This document shows positions 25,969-37,860 of a stretch of 64,000 nucleotides of DNA, piece after piece. The notes under the pieces are model-generated. The model was given only the letters and a program-made list of their open reading frames with translations, was not told where the DNA came from and ran no database searches. A program made the translations under genes and the position numbers. Numbering within the stretch: the stretch's first letter is position 1; the number at the start of each line of letters is the position of its first letter. Origin of the DNA: Monarcha castaneiventris obscurior (lineage: Eukaryota; Chordata; Aves; Passeriformes; Monarchidae); contig JAMPIT010000174.1 in the NCBI GenBank assembly GCA_026261815.1, positions 8,122,001 to 8,186,000 of the forward strand, written 5' to 3'.

Positions 25969-28339
25969 AAAATATAATTTGTCCACACTAGGAGGAACAC
26001 TCTCACACTTCAGAGCAGAAGATTTGTTGAAAGCAAAGGACAGTGAAATTTTTCATCCAGGGCAACATTTTCCTCTAATCTTATCTCAGAAATTAATTAA
26101 ATGTTTTGACTGAAATTTCTTCTTCCTCAAGTAATTAAATTAGTCTGAGGGAGACACCATGGAAAACAAACCAACCCAAGAAGTCCAAGGGGGTAAAAAT
26201 TGGCAAAGATCTCGGGAGCTGAAAATAGGAGGAAGTGTTGAGCAACTCTTAAAGTAGTTACCACCTTTGCCTCTAAAATTTGCAGAGTGATGTTGTAGGT
26301 GTTATGGGTTGTTCCAAAACACAGCCCTCATGCATTTCTTGGGAAGATGTTCCCAGTCCCTCCTACTGGACTACTTCAAAGCAGCTGAGGGCTTCCTACC
26401 TGCATTTGCACCTTGGGTTATGTGCTCCCATCACTGGTGTGAGGGGTGAGACAAGTGGAGCTGAGGATCCTGCCTGCCCTGGTGCAGCAGCCAGGAGGGC
26501 TGGCACGGGAGGCAGCTCTGGGTGGGGTGCCAGGATCCAGCTTACCCCTGCCCAGCCACTCCGTCCCCAGTGACAGGAAAGCCTCCTCACTGCTTCACTC
26601 ACCAAATTCTCCTCCCACAGAAGGGTCTTGTTGAGGATGGAGCAGTGCCTGCTTGGGCTCGTAGATGACACCTGCTGGCTTGGGTGCCGTGGGGCAGCAG
26701 TGGGGCAGTGCCAGAGCCCCCCTTGCCTGCCCAGCCCTGAGTTCTCTGAGCAGCTGTGTCCTTCCAGATGCTTTTCAAGTCGTGACATTGGTCCTTGCTT
26801 CTGTGGTGCCAGATATTTGGCACAAACTACACATGGCATGAGCCAGGGTAAAGGCACAAACAAAGCCTGGTGGAGAGAAACTTCACACTAACAAGACTTA
26901 GTCCCCATATAAAATCACAGTCCTGTTGCTGGGCTATGCAATAGCACAGCTTTCTTGTTCTTGGTCATTATCACTTGGCATAGTGTGTTTCTTTTATTTT
27001 ATGGGAATTTGATGTATTTCACCAGTGGGTAGAAAAAAAAAAATCATCACTAAGAATGTCGTGATTAATTTTTTTTCTCTTGAAGAATGATGAAATTATT
27101 CTGAAATGTATGACACGTGTATAATAACAGCCTAGTGCTCTGTTTTTAAAAAATGTGCTAGAGGCGTTGTGCAGTTTCCCAGAGGCTTAATGAGGGACCC
27201 ATACTGTGCTGGAAATTTTTCAACAATAAAAATTGACCTATTACATGCTTATGTAAAATGAGGGTTGACAATCACACAAATATGTCCAAAGTCAAATACA
27301 GGCATTGTGAAATATCACTTCTTTCCCACAGAGAAACTGGTCACCTGTTCACAGTAGGCTTTTGCATTATATCCTATCCAGTAAAGAATAAGATGCTTCC
27401 CTACAGGGACACAAAATGGCAGCAAAGTACTGGCCCAGTGCCCTTCTATCAATGCTTTTCACTGACTCTTTTGCCAAGTCTTCAAAAATAACACATAGGC
27501 ATACTTTTCAACATATGCTTTGCCTCTTTGTTGGTTTAAAGGCATAAAGGGAAGAAAAGGTCATGTATTATTCACCACTTTATCATCAAATGCAAGAAAA
27601 ATTCATTGTTTGCTTGTTTGATTTTATTTTACTCTCCCTAATACATCTTTTATTAAAAAAAAAAAAAAATCTAGAGTCTTTTGCTGTTCTTTTAACATAT
27701 ATCAGAAGTAGCCTGTTCTTAAAAACTGAACATATGGCTCTGAACCTGCATCTGAATTCAGGGAAGTGTCTATTGCAAAACACTAAAATTTGGAGTCATG
27801 GGAGCAGAAAAGTTGGATTCAGGGCTTATTCAGTGTAGTATTGAATAATCAACGAAAGGAGAGAGTTAAAATAAATACAGAGAGTTGAAGGTTAAATTAA
27901 ACATGGTAAATATTGCTCCTCTGCTCATAGTAAATTAAGCTACTGTCAACATTTTTATGTTTTTTAAAATATTAAACACTAAGTTCAAGCCAAATGTGTA
28001 CCACAGAGGAAACACTAAATGACTATTAGGATTTAAGAAACCCAGCAATTTCTCTGCTGAATGTGTATCACCAGTGAATGTCCTAGCAGTACCTTGCTTC
28101 AGTTTCCTGGCCAGTCACTGGCTCATGATGTCCCCAGCAAGAGAGGGAAATATAGGGAGGTAGAATGTGATTTAGGGAGTGATCAGAGTTTATCAGCCAT
28201 CCCTGATTACAAGCACTGATCTCTCTGAGTTAAGGGAATAGAAAGGACTGAGGTATGAAAGCAGAATGAGTGTGGTAACTGAGGCCTGGATGCATCCTCA
28301 GTGTATGAGGATACAAGTCATAAGACTCTTCCTCAGCTG

Positions 28340-28772
28340 GGAGAGCTTTTTGTTGCTTTGTTGATCTTCATATGGTTGGTGACTGCCCAGCCCTCTGATT
28401 TGTTGAGGTCTCTCTGCAGGGCCTCTGCCTTTGAGGGAGTCAACAGCTTCTCCCAGTTTTGTATGATGGCTGAACTTGCTCAGTATCCCCTCCAGTCCTG
28501 TGTTCAAATTGTTTATGAAGATCTGGAAGGGCACAGGGGAGAGGATGAAGCCCTGTGGAACCCCACTAGTCACAGGTCCCCAGTGTGATGTCACCCCAGT
28601 CACTGTAACCCTTTGTGCCTGACCTGTGAGCACCCATCCCATGGTGTGTTTATTGAGCCATGTGCCAGACAATTTTTCCAGAAGGATCTGACAATAGAGT
28701 ATTGGAAGCTTTGCTGAGGTTCAAAAAGATTATATCAACTGGCTTCCCTTGTGGGTTACCCTGTCAAATACA
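28340..28772 (-). mobile_element. CR1 LINE fragment with degenerate reverse-transcriptase domain
   Basis: Reverse complement of the CR1 pol region. The - strand open frame at 28298-28672 reads TSGVPQGFILSPVPFQIFI and then NTGLEGILSKFSHHTKLGEA. This corresponds to the conserved SGVPQGS block followed by the palm motif that is normally FADD in CR1 reverse transcriptase. Here it is FSHH, so both catalytic aspartates are gone. Downstream residues (AVDSLKGRG and following) continue the family pattern before the frame decays. The copy is truncated at both ends, lacks an endonuclease and cannot be active. On the + strand it is recognised by GGTTGGTGACTGCCCAGCCC and CCCTGTGGAACCCCACTAGT. Confidence 0.93.
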
Positions 28773-29329
28773 CCAAAATAAAAATATGAGGATTAGTGTG
28801 TACAGGAATTAAATAAATGCTGCAAGAATTGTCAATTCTAACAAAGAACATATAGATTCAAATGTTACTTGTAATTTCTATTTGGATGATTTCTGCTATT
28901 ACTTAAGAATCTATTGAAGATACATTCCTGAGCTATTTAAATACATGCAATCGATAATGTCTCAGATGCCCACATAACTTAAATGTACAACACTATAATG
29001 AACATGATAACCATAACTTGGCACTCTATTTAGGTCCAGAGAGAACAGTACCATAATCCTGGTTATTTCATTGCTTTTACTACACTCTAATGTCTTGATA
29101 ATTGCTTTTAAGACATACATTCCAGTGCATTATCTTTTAACTCGTGTATTTCATGAATAGCATAGTTTATACTTCTGGCAAAGGCAACTTCCCAAGCACC
29201 AACTGAAAGTAAAAGCATCATAAATATTGGGGGAATTCAGATGGATTTGCTAGACTATATGATGGGATCTCATTCAAGAGCAAAAGCCTGCTCACAGAAC
29301 ATGTATAGGATCATAACTATAATATTTAC

Positions 29330-29355
29330 ATGTATTTTATTTTCTCTCATTCCAG
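29330..29355 (+). promoter_or_regulatory. RELN: Splice acceptor of the first visible RELN exon
   Basis: A pyrimidine-rich tract (ATTTTATTTTCTCTCATTCC) runs directly into AG at 29354-29355. The exon then begins TGACTATT. The placement is fixed by the reading frame of the reelin residues that follow. Confidence 0.93.
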
Positions 29356-29466
29356 TGACTATTTCAACGAGTACCTTCTTTGATGGCTTACTGGTAACTG
29401 GGCTCTACACATCTACCAGTGTTCAGGCTTCCCAGAGCATTGGCGGCTCGAGTGCTTTTGGATTTG
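29356..29466 (+). CDS. RELN: Reelin coding exon (probably exon 2), reelin-domain part 1
   Basis: An internal 111-bp exon of reelin, the large secreted extracellular-matrix glycoprotein that binds VLDLR and ApoER2 and guides neuronal positioning. The first two bases (TG) complete a valine codon begun in the upstream exon. Thirty-six codons follow, reading [20 protein letters not shown] and then [16 protein letters not shown], and a single G is left for the next exon. As far as I recall this is identical to human residues about 76-113, inside the N-terminal reelin domain. The donor is GTAAGT at 29467-29472, a strong consensus. Exon length and phases (starts after base 1, ends after base 1) match a middle exon. 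The wider open frame around it (29241-29567) is intron read-through. The exon number is inferred because exon 1 is not in the window. Confidence 0.97.
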
Positions 29467-32400
29467 GTAAGTCCCGTGTAATTTACCTTCTGCCACCCAC
29501 AGTAACGAATACTTGGTTGTACAGAGGACATCAGTATCAGCACAATTACTGGAACAGGTTAATTTAGACTGAGTAATCAATAATACATGGAAGTCAGTGG
29601 GAGTCAATGAGATAAGGCAGTGGTGGCTTTTAGGCAGCTTTTATTGCTTCCTGTACCACCTTCATCTTTCTTAGCCCTGGTATTAGTATGCTGAATTATA
29701 TAAATTCTAGGAGAGAAAAGCCTTAGCAGATAAATTGTTTTAAACAGCCATTCCTAAATTGTGTGACATTTTGTATGAACTGAAGCATTTAGCCCAAAAC
29801 CTCTAACTGTTTCTTGGGCTGAAAACGTGTTTCCTTTAAGCTTATGTCAACCTACTTTTCCATTCAGTTAATAGCATCTTCCTTAAAACCAGAATGCTGG
29901 TCAAGATATTTTTTTACAATCAATTATTTACCATGTCCAAAAAGCAGAATTGTAGTGAAAGGGGTATGATAGGCTTTGCAGAATTATCATGTATTTCAGG
30001 TTCTGCTGTAGCCCTCAGCAGTAGAAGCTGTGCTAAGGACAAACATTTTTAAATTAATCCCTTCTAAGTTTGTGCAAGTAATTGACAGCTATAACTTCTG
30101 AAGTTTGTTATTTGGTAGCATTTTTTATATCCTTACAAATAATAGTAACAATTGCATTCCTCCAATTGGAGGAACTCGGTGACCCTAACAAGCAATCTAT
30201 GGTGAAGGTAATAAACAGGTACCAGTCATATGGGACACCAAGTGCACTGCACTTGCAGTAGCATATTTAAATTCTAATTTGTCTTCCTGGACAGAATTCA
30301 GTACTTCATAATAACCTCTCATAGTACTTACTTTCATTATAATGCATGTAGAACATGAGTGGTCTGGGCATTTGAGTGTCATCCAGCAGACATACACTTG
30401 CTTGTAAATGAAAGCATGTAATGTAAATAGCACATTATTTAAAACTGCACAGAGGGATAATTTGAGAAGGGCTTTGCTTCTGTGGATAACACCACTGTTC
30501 AACCTCAGATTTTCTGCTCAGCCTTTCAAAGGGAAGAGCATGGCTGGCACAGGTATTTCATGCCTTGTGCAAAAGGCACTGAAAGATTCTCTTTCCTGGA
30601 AGAATTTGTGGTGTTGTTTCTCCTTTCCCACTGTACTGTTTACAGGATGAACAGGATCTGATGGAGTAAGCAAGACAGAAAGTAATTATCAATGTGAAAT
30701 TTCTGGGATGGTCAAGTTACTGACAAGCTATTACCTCACTGAAAAATAAGTGTATCACGTCATTGGGCAGATCATGGCAAACTCATTGGGCAAAGTATAC
30801 AGGTCATGTTTAATTACATGTAAGCATTTAAGAATGACAATTAAGAAAAATTTTAAGAACCTAAATACCTCTGTGCATTTACAAAGAATGTCTGTATTTT
30901 TCCCTAAATGTGCGTTTTCATTTGTAGAATAAGGCTGCTTCAGTTGATGTTTTATTGAGACAGATGTTAAAGTAACATGTGATGTGTGACAGGAGAAACA
31001 ATGTGGCCTTCTTTAACTTGCCAAGGGTCATTCTCTAGCTCTTGATGTGTTACTTTGACCATTCTGTCACCGTAAGATAACCAACAATTAGACTGGTGAC
31101 ATGTGTGTTCTGTATCCAAAAGAAGCTCCAAGCCTACAGGCTGGAAAAATACAAAAGCCAAAGTGATGCGAAAGCAGTCATGCTGAGTTGGACCTACTTT
31201 ATTTTGCTCATCAATACAAATTCTCAAATATCATGCCAGGGGAGATCTGATGCTCTGTCTTGAGTGTGCCTCCATTCATGTAAGAGAAAAAGTGCTGCCA
31301 TTGCTGATTTTTTTTTTTTTTTAACTTCCTGTGGGTAAACTGTAGGGTCAGTTGTGTTACAGTGCTAGTTACAAAATATTTTAAATAAAAGTCTCATTTT
31401 ACTGTTCCCTTTGCTACTCCCTGAGCTTGTAAATACAATGGAAAAACAGAAAAAACAATCCAAATGTTTCAGAACAGATGATGCTCGTGGAGTGTCTTTG
31501 AAGTCACAGTAAAAAGTCAACAGTGATGGAAAAATGGCAATGGCTTTTAAACGCAATTTTATGTGACTGCTCAATCTATGATGTACTGGTGGCTCCAAGG
31601 ACTACATAAACTTTTCCTATCTCTACTTTGCAGTGAGAGATGGGAAGGCTGGCCTCTTCCAAAAAGCATTTAGCATGTAAACGATACACTTTTAAAAATT
31701 ATTTGACCATTTTAAGAAGTAACAATATTTTAAAATCCACCATTTTCAGTAGAAAAATAGAGCAGTCTCCACAGTATTTAATATGTTGTTTAGTAGAATA
31801 GTAGGTGGGAGTGACATAGTTTTGTTTTGTGAAGAAAACATAAAGCACTTTCTCCAGAAACCCTGGATCCCTCTGTTGTGTCATCATTTCCAATCAGCAA
31901 AGAAGCTGTTTCTCCTTTGAGGAAAGTGATTGTGATGTTCAAGTTAGATTTAGCTGGCTGGAAATTATTATTTTTTTTAATGTTGAGGACTAGTCAGGTT
32001 CAGAGACCTCAATTCAAAGATTTATGTGGTTTACCATAGATTAGATGGGGGTGGGGCACAAAGCTGGGCCTTTAAAACCTGAAGATAGTAATATTCTGAA
32101 ATTGGGTTGATAGTGGTTGCTTATGGTGCAGGGAAGAATATTTTTTTCTCCCTTGCAATATCACCATTGAAATGCTCTTGTCTGTCTCACACAGGAGGTC
32201 ACGCTAGATTATCATAATCTTCCAGATTGCCCAACAATTTGAAGTCTCCCTAACATACATAAATATGTCTTTTCTGTGCTATGAGTTACTGTGTTGTGAC
32301 TACAATTATCTGTTACCAATTTAGGAAGTTGTTTGATGGAGACACAATCATTTTCAGTTATCACAGTTAACCATGTCAAGAAGCTTTGAAGAAAAAAAGA

Positions 32401-32565
32401 TTAAATATTTTAATTCTTAGGGTTATGTTTTCTTTCTTCTTCAGTACATATCGTGTAGGCAAAGAAATAGTTCCTGATTTCCTCTGTGGGATTATACTGA
32501 CATGAAGCTCCCAAACTTTTATTTGGGAAACCTTCTAACAACTTTTTGGTGCGAAATTTGTGAGG

Positions 32566-32614
32566 TTTTGGGTATATACTATATATATTTTTTTTTTTTT
32601 TTGGGTATATAACT
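32566..32614. repeat. T-tract flanked by a 13-bp direct repeat
   Basis: The sequence TTTTGGGTATATA occurs at about 32566 and again at about 32599, with ACTATATATA and a run of T between. A homopolymer bounded by short direct repeats resembles the target-site duplication and poly(A) remnant of a retroposed insert. Slippage or a local tandem duplication would give the same picture. Confidence 0.5.
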
Positions 32615-32684
32615 ATGAATTAATAGTGGCCATAAATAATAATGTTTTGTCCCAGGCTGAACTATTCTCTGGGTTCAGATTAAG

Positions 32685-32712
32685 GTAAAGCTAAAATTGT
32701 AAAGCTAAAATT
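32685..32712. repeat. Perfect 14-bp tandem duplication
   Basis: GTAAAGCTAAAATT occurs twice head to tail (32685-32698 and 32699-32712) with no mismatch. It is a small, probably recent duplication in intron 2. Confidence 0.9.
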
Positions 32713-33439
32713 AGAACTGGGATGAAACATAAATGTGTTGAAATTTCACTAACCAAGCTGGGAGGATCCTTTAGCAAAGAAATTATTCTTAAAAGTGGCT
32801 TTTAGGAAGACTGTTTCTTTCTTCATTAGATTCCATGACAAAACAGATACCCAGCTGCATCTCTCCAGTGTCATTTCCACACTCCTTTCCTGATCAGTGT
32901 GGTGTGTACGTGGAAATGTTCCCACATCCTTCAGTGCTGTCGGCTGAAGGGCAATCCCACTCTTTGTCTCCCTTCAGTAGCCCCCAGTTTATTCACATCC
33001 TGTCTTTCTCTGGAGACACATTCTGGACTTCTGTGGGATCTCTTTATCCATCAGTGCTTTTGCTTTCTTCTGCTTTTGTCTCTGAGGCTTCTTGTTGGTG
33101 TTTGGCCTTTTTTTCGACAGCTTGGGTCATCTGGCTGTGCTCTGGGGTTTATCAGCCCACCAAGACCAATCTCCCATCGTCATTTAGGGGCTCTCACTGC
33201 TTGGCTTAGTCCAAATATAAAAGAGGAAAGTGAGAGGCAGGAGTACTAAAAAACCAAAATGTTACAAAGCTACAAATGTGGTGGTGGGTTTGATGGGAAT
33301 GATTGCTTGCAAATGAGAGTAAGGATAAATAGTTTGGTGGGTGGTAGGGGAACCACTCTGTAGCTTGGCAGTACGAAAATACCGCATGGCTCCTCCAAAG
33401 CTGTGTGCTCTGGAAAGCAGGGAGCAGGGAGCACAGTAT

Positions 33440-33620
33440 AGCTGCTGCAATTAAAGGAGAAGATTACAGCCTAATCCCTCAGCAGCGATAAGGAGTGCTA
33501 TGAGCTGAGGACCTGAATCTGTCTCATTACACAGGATCATCCTGGTGACAGGCGGGCTGAGCAGACAGATGTGCTGGGCTGTGCACATCAAAGCTTGCCT
33601 TTGACCTGCCACTCACACTG
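33440..33620. promoter_or_regulatory. Candidate regulatory block (non-repeat)
   Basis: A mixed-composition, non-repeat block with CTAATCCC (an OTX/CRX-type homeodomain core), CAATTAAAGG and CATCAAAGC (TCF-like). It stands out from the surrounding AT-rich intron. The regulatory role is inference; short motifs arise often by chance and only cross-species conservation would support it. Confidence 0.2.
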
Positions 33621-35439
33621 CATCTCCGGTTCTTCCCAAGGCTTTCTGGCTCCCTGGTAGCTTTTCACATGATGAATACATGACAAATTATATTTAAGTT
33701 TGGTGTAATTAGTTTCTTACAAACAGTGGTGGGAAACGTGAGCCTTTCTAGCTAAGCCCCCCAAAACCTAATTTTATGCAAAATCATTGTCACTACACCA
33801 ATGTGCACCTTTTAGTAAAAGTGGAGTTAACAAGTAATTTCATGATAACATTTATGTATGTATTAACCTTCCAACCTAAATTGCAAAGGTCCTCTTGGAA
33901 GTCTGTAGGCTCTGTTGTAGTGGAGACAGTGGACTCCAAATTCTCATTACACTGGAAAGTGTTGCCATAGGCCTAATTGGATAACAAAACTTTTTTGTTT
34001 ATATTCTGTGTAGGTTTACACAGCTTGTAATTTGCAATCTTTTAAAACAGATAACACTGTTCTACTGTGAGATCATAAACTCCTCATGAAATTTAGGTTT
34101 TGTTTAACTGTGTGGGCTACTTTATAAGTGATATTACCTGGAAACATTTTAGTGCCTGAACTTGCATCTTCTTTTGCTAGAAAGCAAAAAATAGAAGATG
34201 AAAGTGATATTGCAGTCTTTTCTCTTTTGCAATTCTTTGTTTCTATATCATGAAGGTGATTATACGTATTTTAAGTAATACATTGACTCTCTGGGATTTA
34301 AAAAAATGAGTAGTTATAAATATTCTTTGAAATATGGTGAATAATACATTTCCTAGAGGAAATCCTGGAAAGAGCAATTGCCAGATATAATGTAATGCCA
34401 CGTAAATTATCTTATACTCTTTTCTTCTTACTATTCTATTGCCTTTTGACAGGATTAAAGCAGCCTTCAAATAATCCTCCACTGGTTATTTTGGTTACAT
34501 ATGTGATTGCATAGCTGATCAAAACCCCCTCTCAGTTTGTGGAGGAAGGATCATTTTGATCTGGATCTGTATGGGTTGGGAACTGGGGAAAAGGAAAAGA
34601 GTGGTTTCCAGGTCCCATATCACTGACTCTGAGCAGGCTTGGGGCAGAGTTACTGCAGGCAATGCTGCTGATGCTGGTTTCATCTCCAGATGAAGAAGGG
34701 CAAAGAGGGTGCCTGTGTGGCTGAAGGACACCCACAGTGTTAGGTCCAAGGGGGTACCACAGACAGTGTGCCCCAGCTCTGTCAGCACATGGGTCTGGAC
34801 CGTGCATTGGAGGCATCCAGGGCTCCTCCTGATCCTGGATGAGGTTTGTGGTTTTGAGCTTTCAGAGGCTTGGTTTTGGCATCAGTTTATGCTCAAACAC
34901 TGATGCCTCTGGGACAATGTTTTGCTTTCAGATTTTGACGTATAAAGGAAAATATCCCCCACTAACATTGTGAGATGGAAAAAGGCCAACTGTTGCATTT
35001 TCTTGTTAGGTGAGCCTATAAAACTGATCCCCTCTGCTCAATCTGCCTCTCTGTGCTTGCTCACAGCTCTAAAAAATAAGGAATAGTCGGTAAATGACAG
35101 CTCTTAAAAAAAGTTTTCAGCTATGTACATGCTACTGATATTGAAGTGCAGTTTTCCAACTTACTGAAATTGCTGTAGATCCCTGGTTTACTTTGTGACA
35201 AGCCAAATGGGCTCCAGGAACCTCCCTTCACACCAGAGATATTTGCCAGAAACCAAACAGATGGTAAACTAGGAAGAAATGACCCTCGGCATTCTCATTA
35301 GAACAGTTGGGGAAATTTTAATAGGCCCCCGTTTGCCTTGTGCTGTATCTAATACCCTTTGAACTGCCACTTTTTTTTTCTTTTTTTTTTCTTTATTACA
35401 AGTCAACTACTGCCATGTATATTTTAATAGGGATTATCA

Positions 35440-35650
35440 AATACAATTTGCCCAGAAGATGTAACAGCCCTCCGCTGCTAATTAGCAAAGTTTAAATAAT
35501 CACTGAGTTCCGGAATAATTGGAAAGAAACAGTGATTTTCCTGCCAATGTATAATTACCAATTAACAGGAAGATAAAATATCTGTATAGCAGTCATATCT
35601 TGAAGAATTTGTTAACAATCAATTAAATAGTGAGTTGATGCCAAACTGAC
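35440..35650. promoter_or_regulatory. Candidate enhancer, homeodomain-motif cluster
   Basis: A repeat-free block of intron 2 dense in ATTA cores: CTGCTAATTAGCAAAG near 35475, GGAATAATTGG near 35510, TATAATTACCAATTAACAGG near 35550, and AATCAATTAAATAG near 35618. CTAATTAG is a near-palindromic homeodomain site. Such clusters are typical of conserved non-coding elements near brain-expressed developmental genes such as RELN. Function is inferred from motif density alone. Confidence 0.25.
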
Positions 35651-37183
35651 ATTGGTCAAGAAAGTTTACATTTGAGTTTAGTTTTAGGAGACTTCCACCT
35701 ACGAATGGTATGTAAAGAAACCATAATGATGATAAAACTTTGAAAGTCTGCGTGTCATAATGTTTAATTACTACTTAGTTGTCTTTGTGGCCAAAAGTTG
35801 ACCATTTCTGCAAGTGATTGGCTATCATATGTGCTTTGTGGAAAGGGTTTCAGCTTTATTAATACAACATATATTCATTATCATGGCATAGGCAGTAATT
35901 ACCCATGCTTGCCTGACAAGGAACTCTGGCCCCAAGTATTTTAACTGCTGAGGAAGAAAATTCCCCAAATATAATTGGATTAGGCAGACACCAACACTCC
36001 AAGGCTGAAGGAACAAGCTAACTGGAGAGGGAGCCTACACAGAAAATACTTAAACTGGCCTTAAGTCTAGTTTCACTCAGTCCAATCACCCTGAACACTT
36101 TCATCATTTTCTACAACTACTCTTGGGCTTGTCAGGTTTGCCTAACTCCAGCCATGGCAGCAACAGCAGCTACTGGACACCAAAATCCAATTTTGCCTAA
36201 TCTCTTGAGAAGCTCTGAGCTAGTCCACAATTTATTTCAAAGGTCTGAAGCATTATGAAGATGACAGTAAAACACTCCAAGCTCTTAACCTTTTAAATAT
36301 ACCTGTAGCTCCTGCTAGCACTTGTGTGGTCAAGGTTGAAAAGGAGAATGAACTTCCTTAGAGGCGTGGCACATGTAATATTTCTTCTATTTCTTAGCTC
36401 CTAGTAGTGGGTGCAGGTGAGTGTTTAATCCTACAGGCAACACTTAAGGCTTTGCAGATGAGATCGGAGTGATGACTGCACTGGAGAAACAGAGGAACAT
36501 TTTCCATGTGCCAGCACTTGTAAAGGGGTCCCTAGAGTTTTTAAACAAGAAAATGCCTTTAGAAATACTTTTACACAGCCAAAACCAGAGTGCTAATTGA
36601 AGTGCTGGGGCCAATTTTGGTCCAATTTAGCAAGTACATCTATTCAGTAGTGATGTTTTTTTCAGGTCTTATATACACCCATTTTTTTTTCCCCTGAGTG
36701 GCCAGGAAATGGTATGGGGGAAAGCCAGAGAATAATTGAATTTTAATGTGATTTTTTTCAGTTGCATCCTAGTTTTTTATTAAATGCATGTAGTAAAAAG
36801 TCTTATGTAAAAGTTTGTGATCTGATAGGTGTTTTTGCTACCCCTTATACCTCTGAGAATATTCCTGATTCCAATAAGGCAAGGATTTAATTCAAAATAC
36901 ATGAAGACATTAAATATTCATTGTGACAGGTTGGCGATTTTTATCTGTACTAATATTTATTGAAAGTAATTTGAAACATGTTTTGAACTGTGCAAATTGT
37001 AGGTCCTTTAATAACGGAAAATAATATATCAATAAGTACACACATCCCCATCTATAGAGACATATGCATTTATTTCTCACTCTCCTTTTTTCATCCAGAT
37101 TTCATGTACCGTGTTCAACTAGTGCACTTTGAGTGCTGTTAACCAACATATTCCAAATTTTCATGTTTTGTAAAGAAAGCTGA

Positions 37184-37860
37184 TGCCCGTTAGAAAAGGA
37201 CCTGGGTGTGCTGGTCCACAGTCAGCTGACCATGATCAGTGTGTGCCTGGCTGGCCAAGAAGGCCAATGGCATCCTGGCTTGTACCAGCAGCAGTGTGGC
37301 CAGCAGGAGCAGGCAGTGATTGTCCCCCTGTACCTGGCACTGGTGAGGCCACACCTGGAATCCTGTGTTTGGTTTTGGGCCCCTCACTACAAGAAGGACA
37401 TTGAGGTGCTGGAATGAGTTCAGAGAAGGGAACAGAGCTGGGGAAGGGTCTGGAGCACAAGTCTGATGAGGAGCAGCTGAGGGAGCTGGGGGTGTTCAGC
37501 CTGAAGAAGAGGAGGCTTGGGGAAACCTGAGCACTCTCTACAACTGCCTGAGAGGAGATTGCAGCGAGGTGGGAATCAGTCTCTTCTCCCACACAGCAAG
37601 TGACAGGAAAAGGAGAAACAACTTCAAGTTGTGCCAAGGGATGTTTAGATTGGGTATTAGGAAAAATTTCTTCACTGAAAGGGTGATTAAGCATTGAAAG
37701 AAGCTCCTCAGGGAAGTGGTGGAGTTGCTATGCCTGGAAGTATTTAAAAAATTAGTAGATGTGTCAATTTGTGATATGGTTGAGTGGGCATGTTAGCATT
37801 TAGTTAAACGTTGGACTTGATTTTAGAGATGTTTTCTAACCTTAATGATTTTATGAGTCT
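37184..37860 (+). mobile_element. CR1 LINE 3' portion (sense orientation)
   Basis: About 680 bp closely following the CR1 consensus 3' portion on the + strand. Landmarks are AAAAGGACCTGGGTGTGCTG, GGCCAAGAAGGCCAATGGCA, TGGTGAGGCCACACCTGGAA, CACTACAAGAAGGACATTGA and TTGGGTATTAGGAAAAATTT. The 3' end is the degenerate terminal repeat (TGATTTTATGAGTCT). It covers the end of the pol frame and the 3' UTR. Several open frames on both strands (37183-37694) are fragments of this element. The copy is truncated at its 5' end, as is typical of CR1, so it lacks the catalytic part of the reverse transcriptase. Confidence 0.96.

Larger units (their letters stand above)
1..29355 (+). other. RELN: RELN intron 1, 3' portion
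   Basis: This is the intron upstream of the first visible reelin exon; its 5' end lies outside the window. It is AT-rich and mostly unique sequence. Embedded in it are a 44-bp minisatellite (5777-5916), an ERVK-like LTR end (about 10740-10969), an unidentified cysteine-rich open frame on the - strand (17558-17917) and three CR1 fragments (about 19768, 23415 and 28340). The stretches 1-5776, 5917-9880, 10970-17557, 17918-19767, 19966-23414, 23767-28339 and 28773-29355 hold no gene I can support. A GC-richer patch at about 1660-2160 carries only short overlapping open frames without recognisable domains. No sequence for the reelin signal peptide or the residues before the visible exon was found, so the first coding exon must be further upstream. 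That this is all intron is inferred from the gene structure. Confidence 0.85.

Noticed and set aside
26396..26863. A 155-codon - strand open frame
   Set aside because: It overlaps open frames on the other strand in a GC-rich patch that has few stops by composition. No family features are visible.
30967..31227. An 86-codon - strand frame
   Set aside because: It reads smoothly but has no recognisable domain, and the flanks give no clear paired splice sites. Chance is the simpler explanation.
37183..37694. Open frames on both strands near 37.2-37.7 kb
   Set aside because: They are parts of a CR1 element, 5'-truncated and broken, so not host genes.
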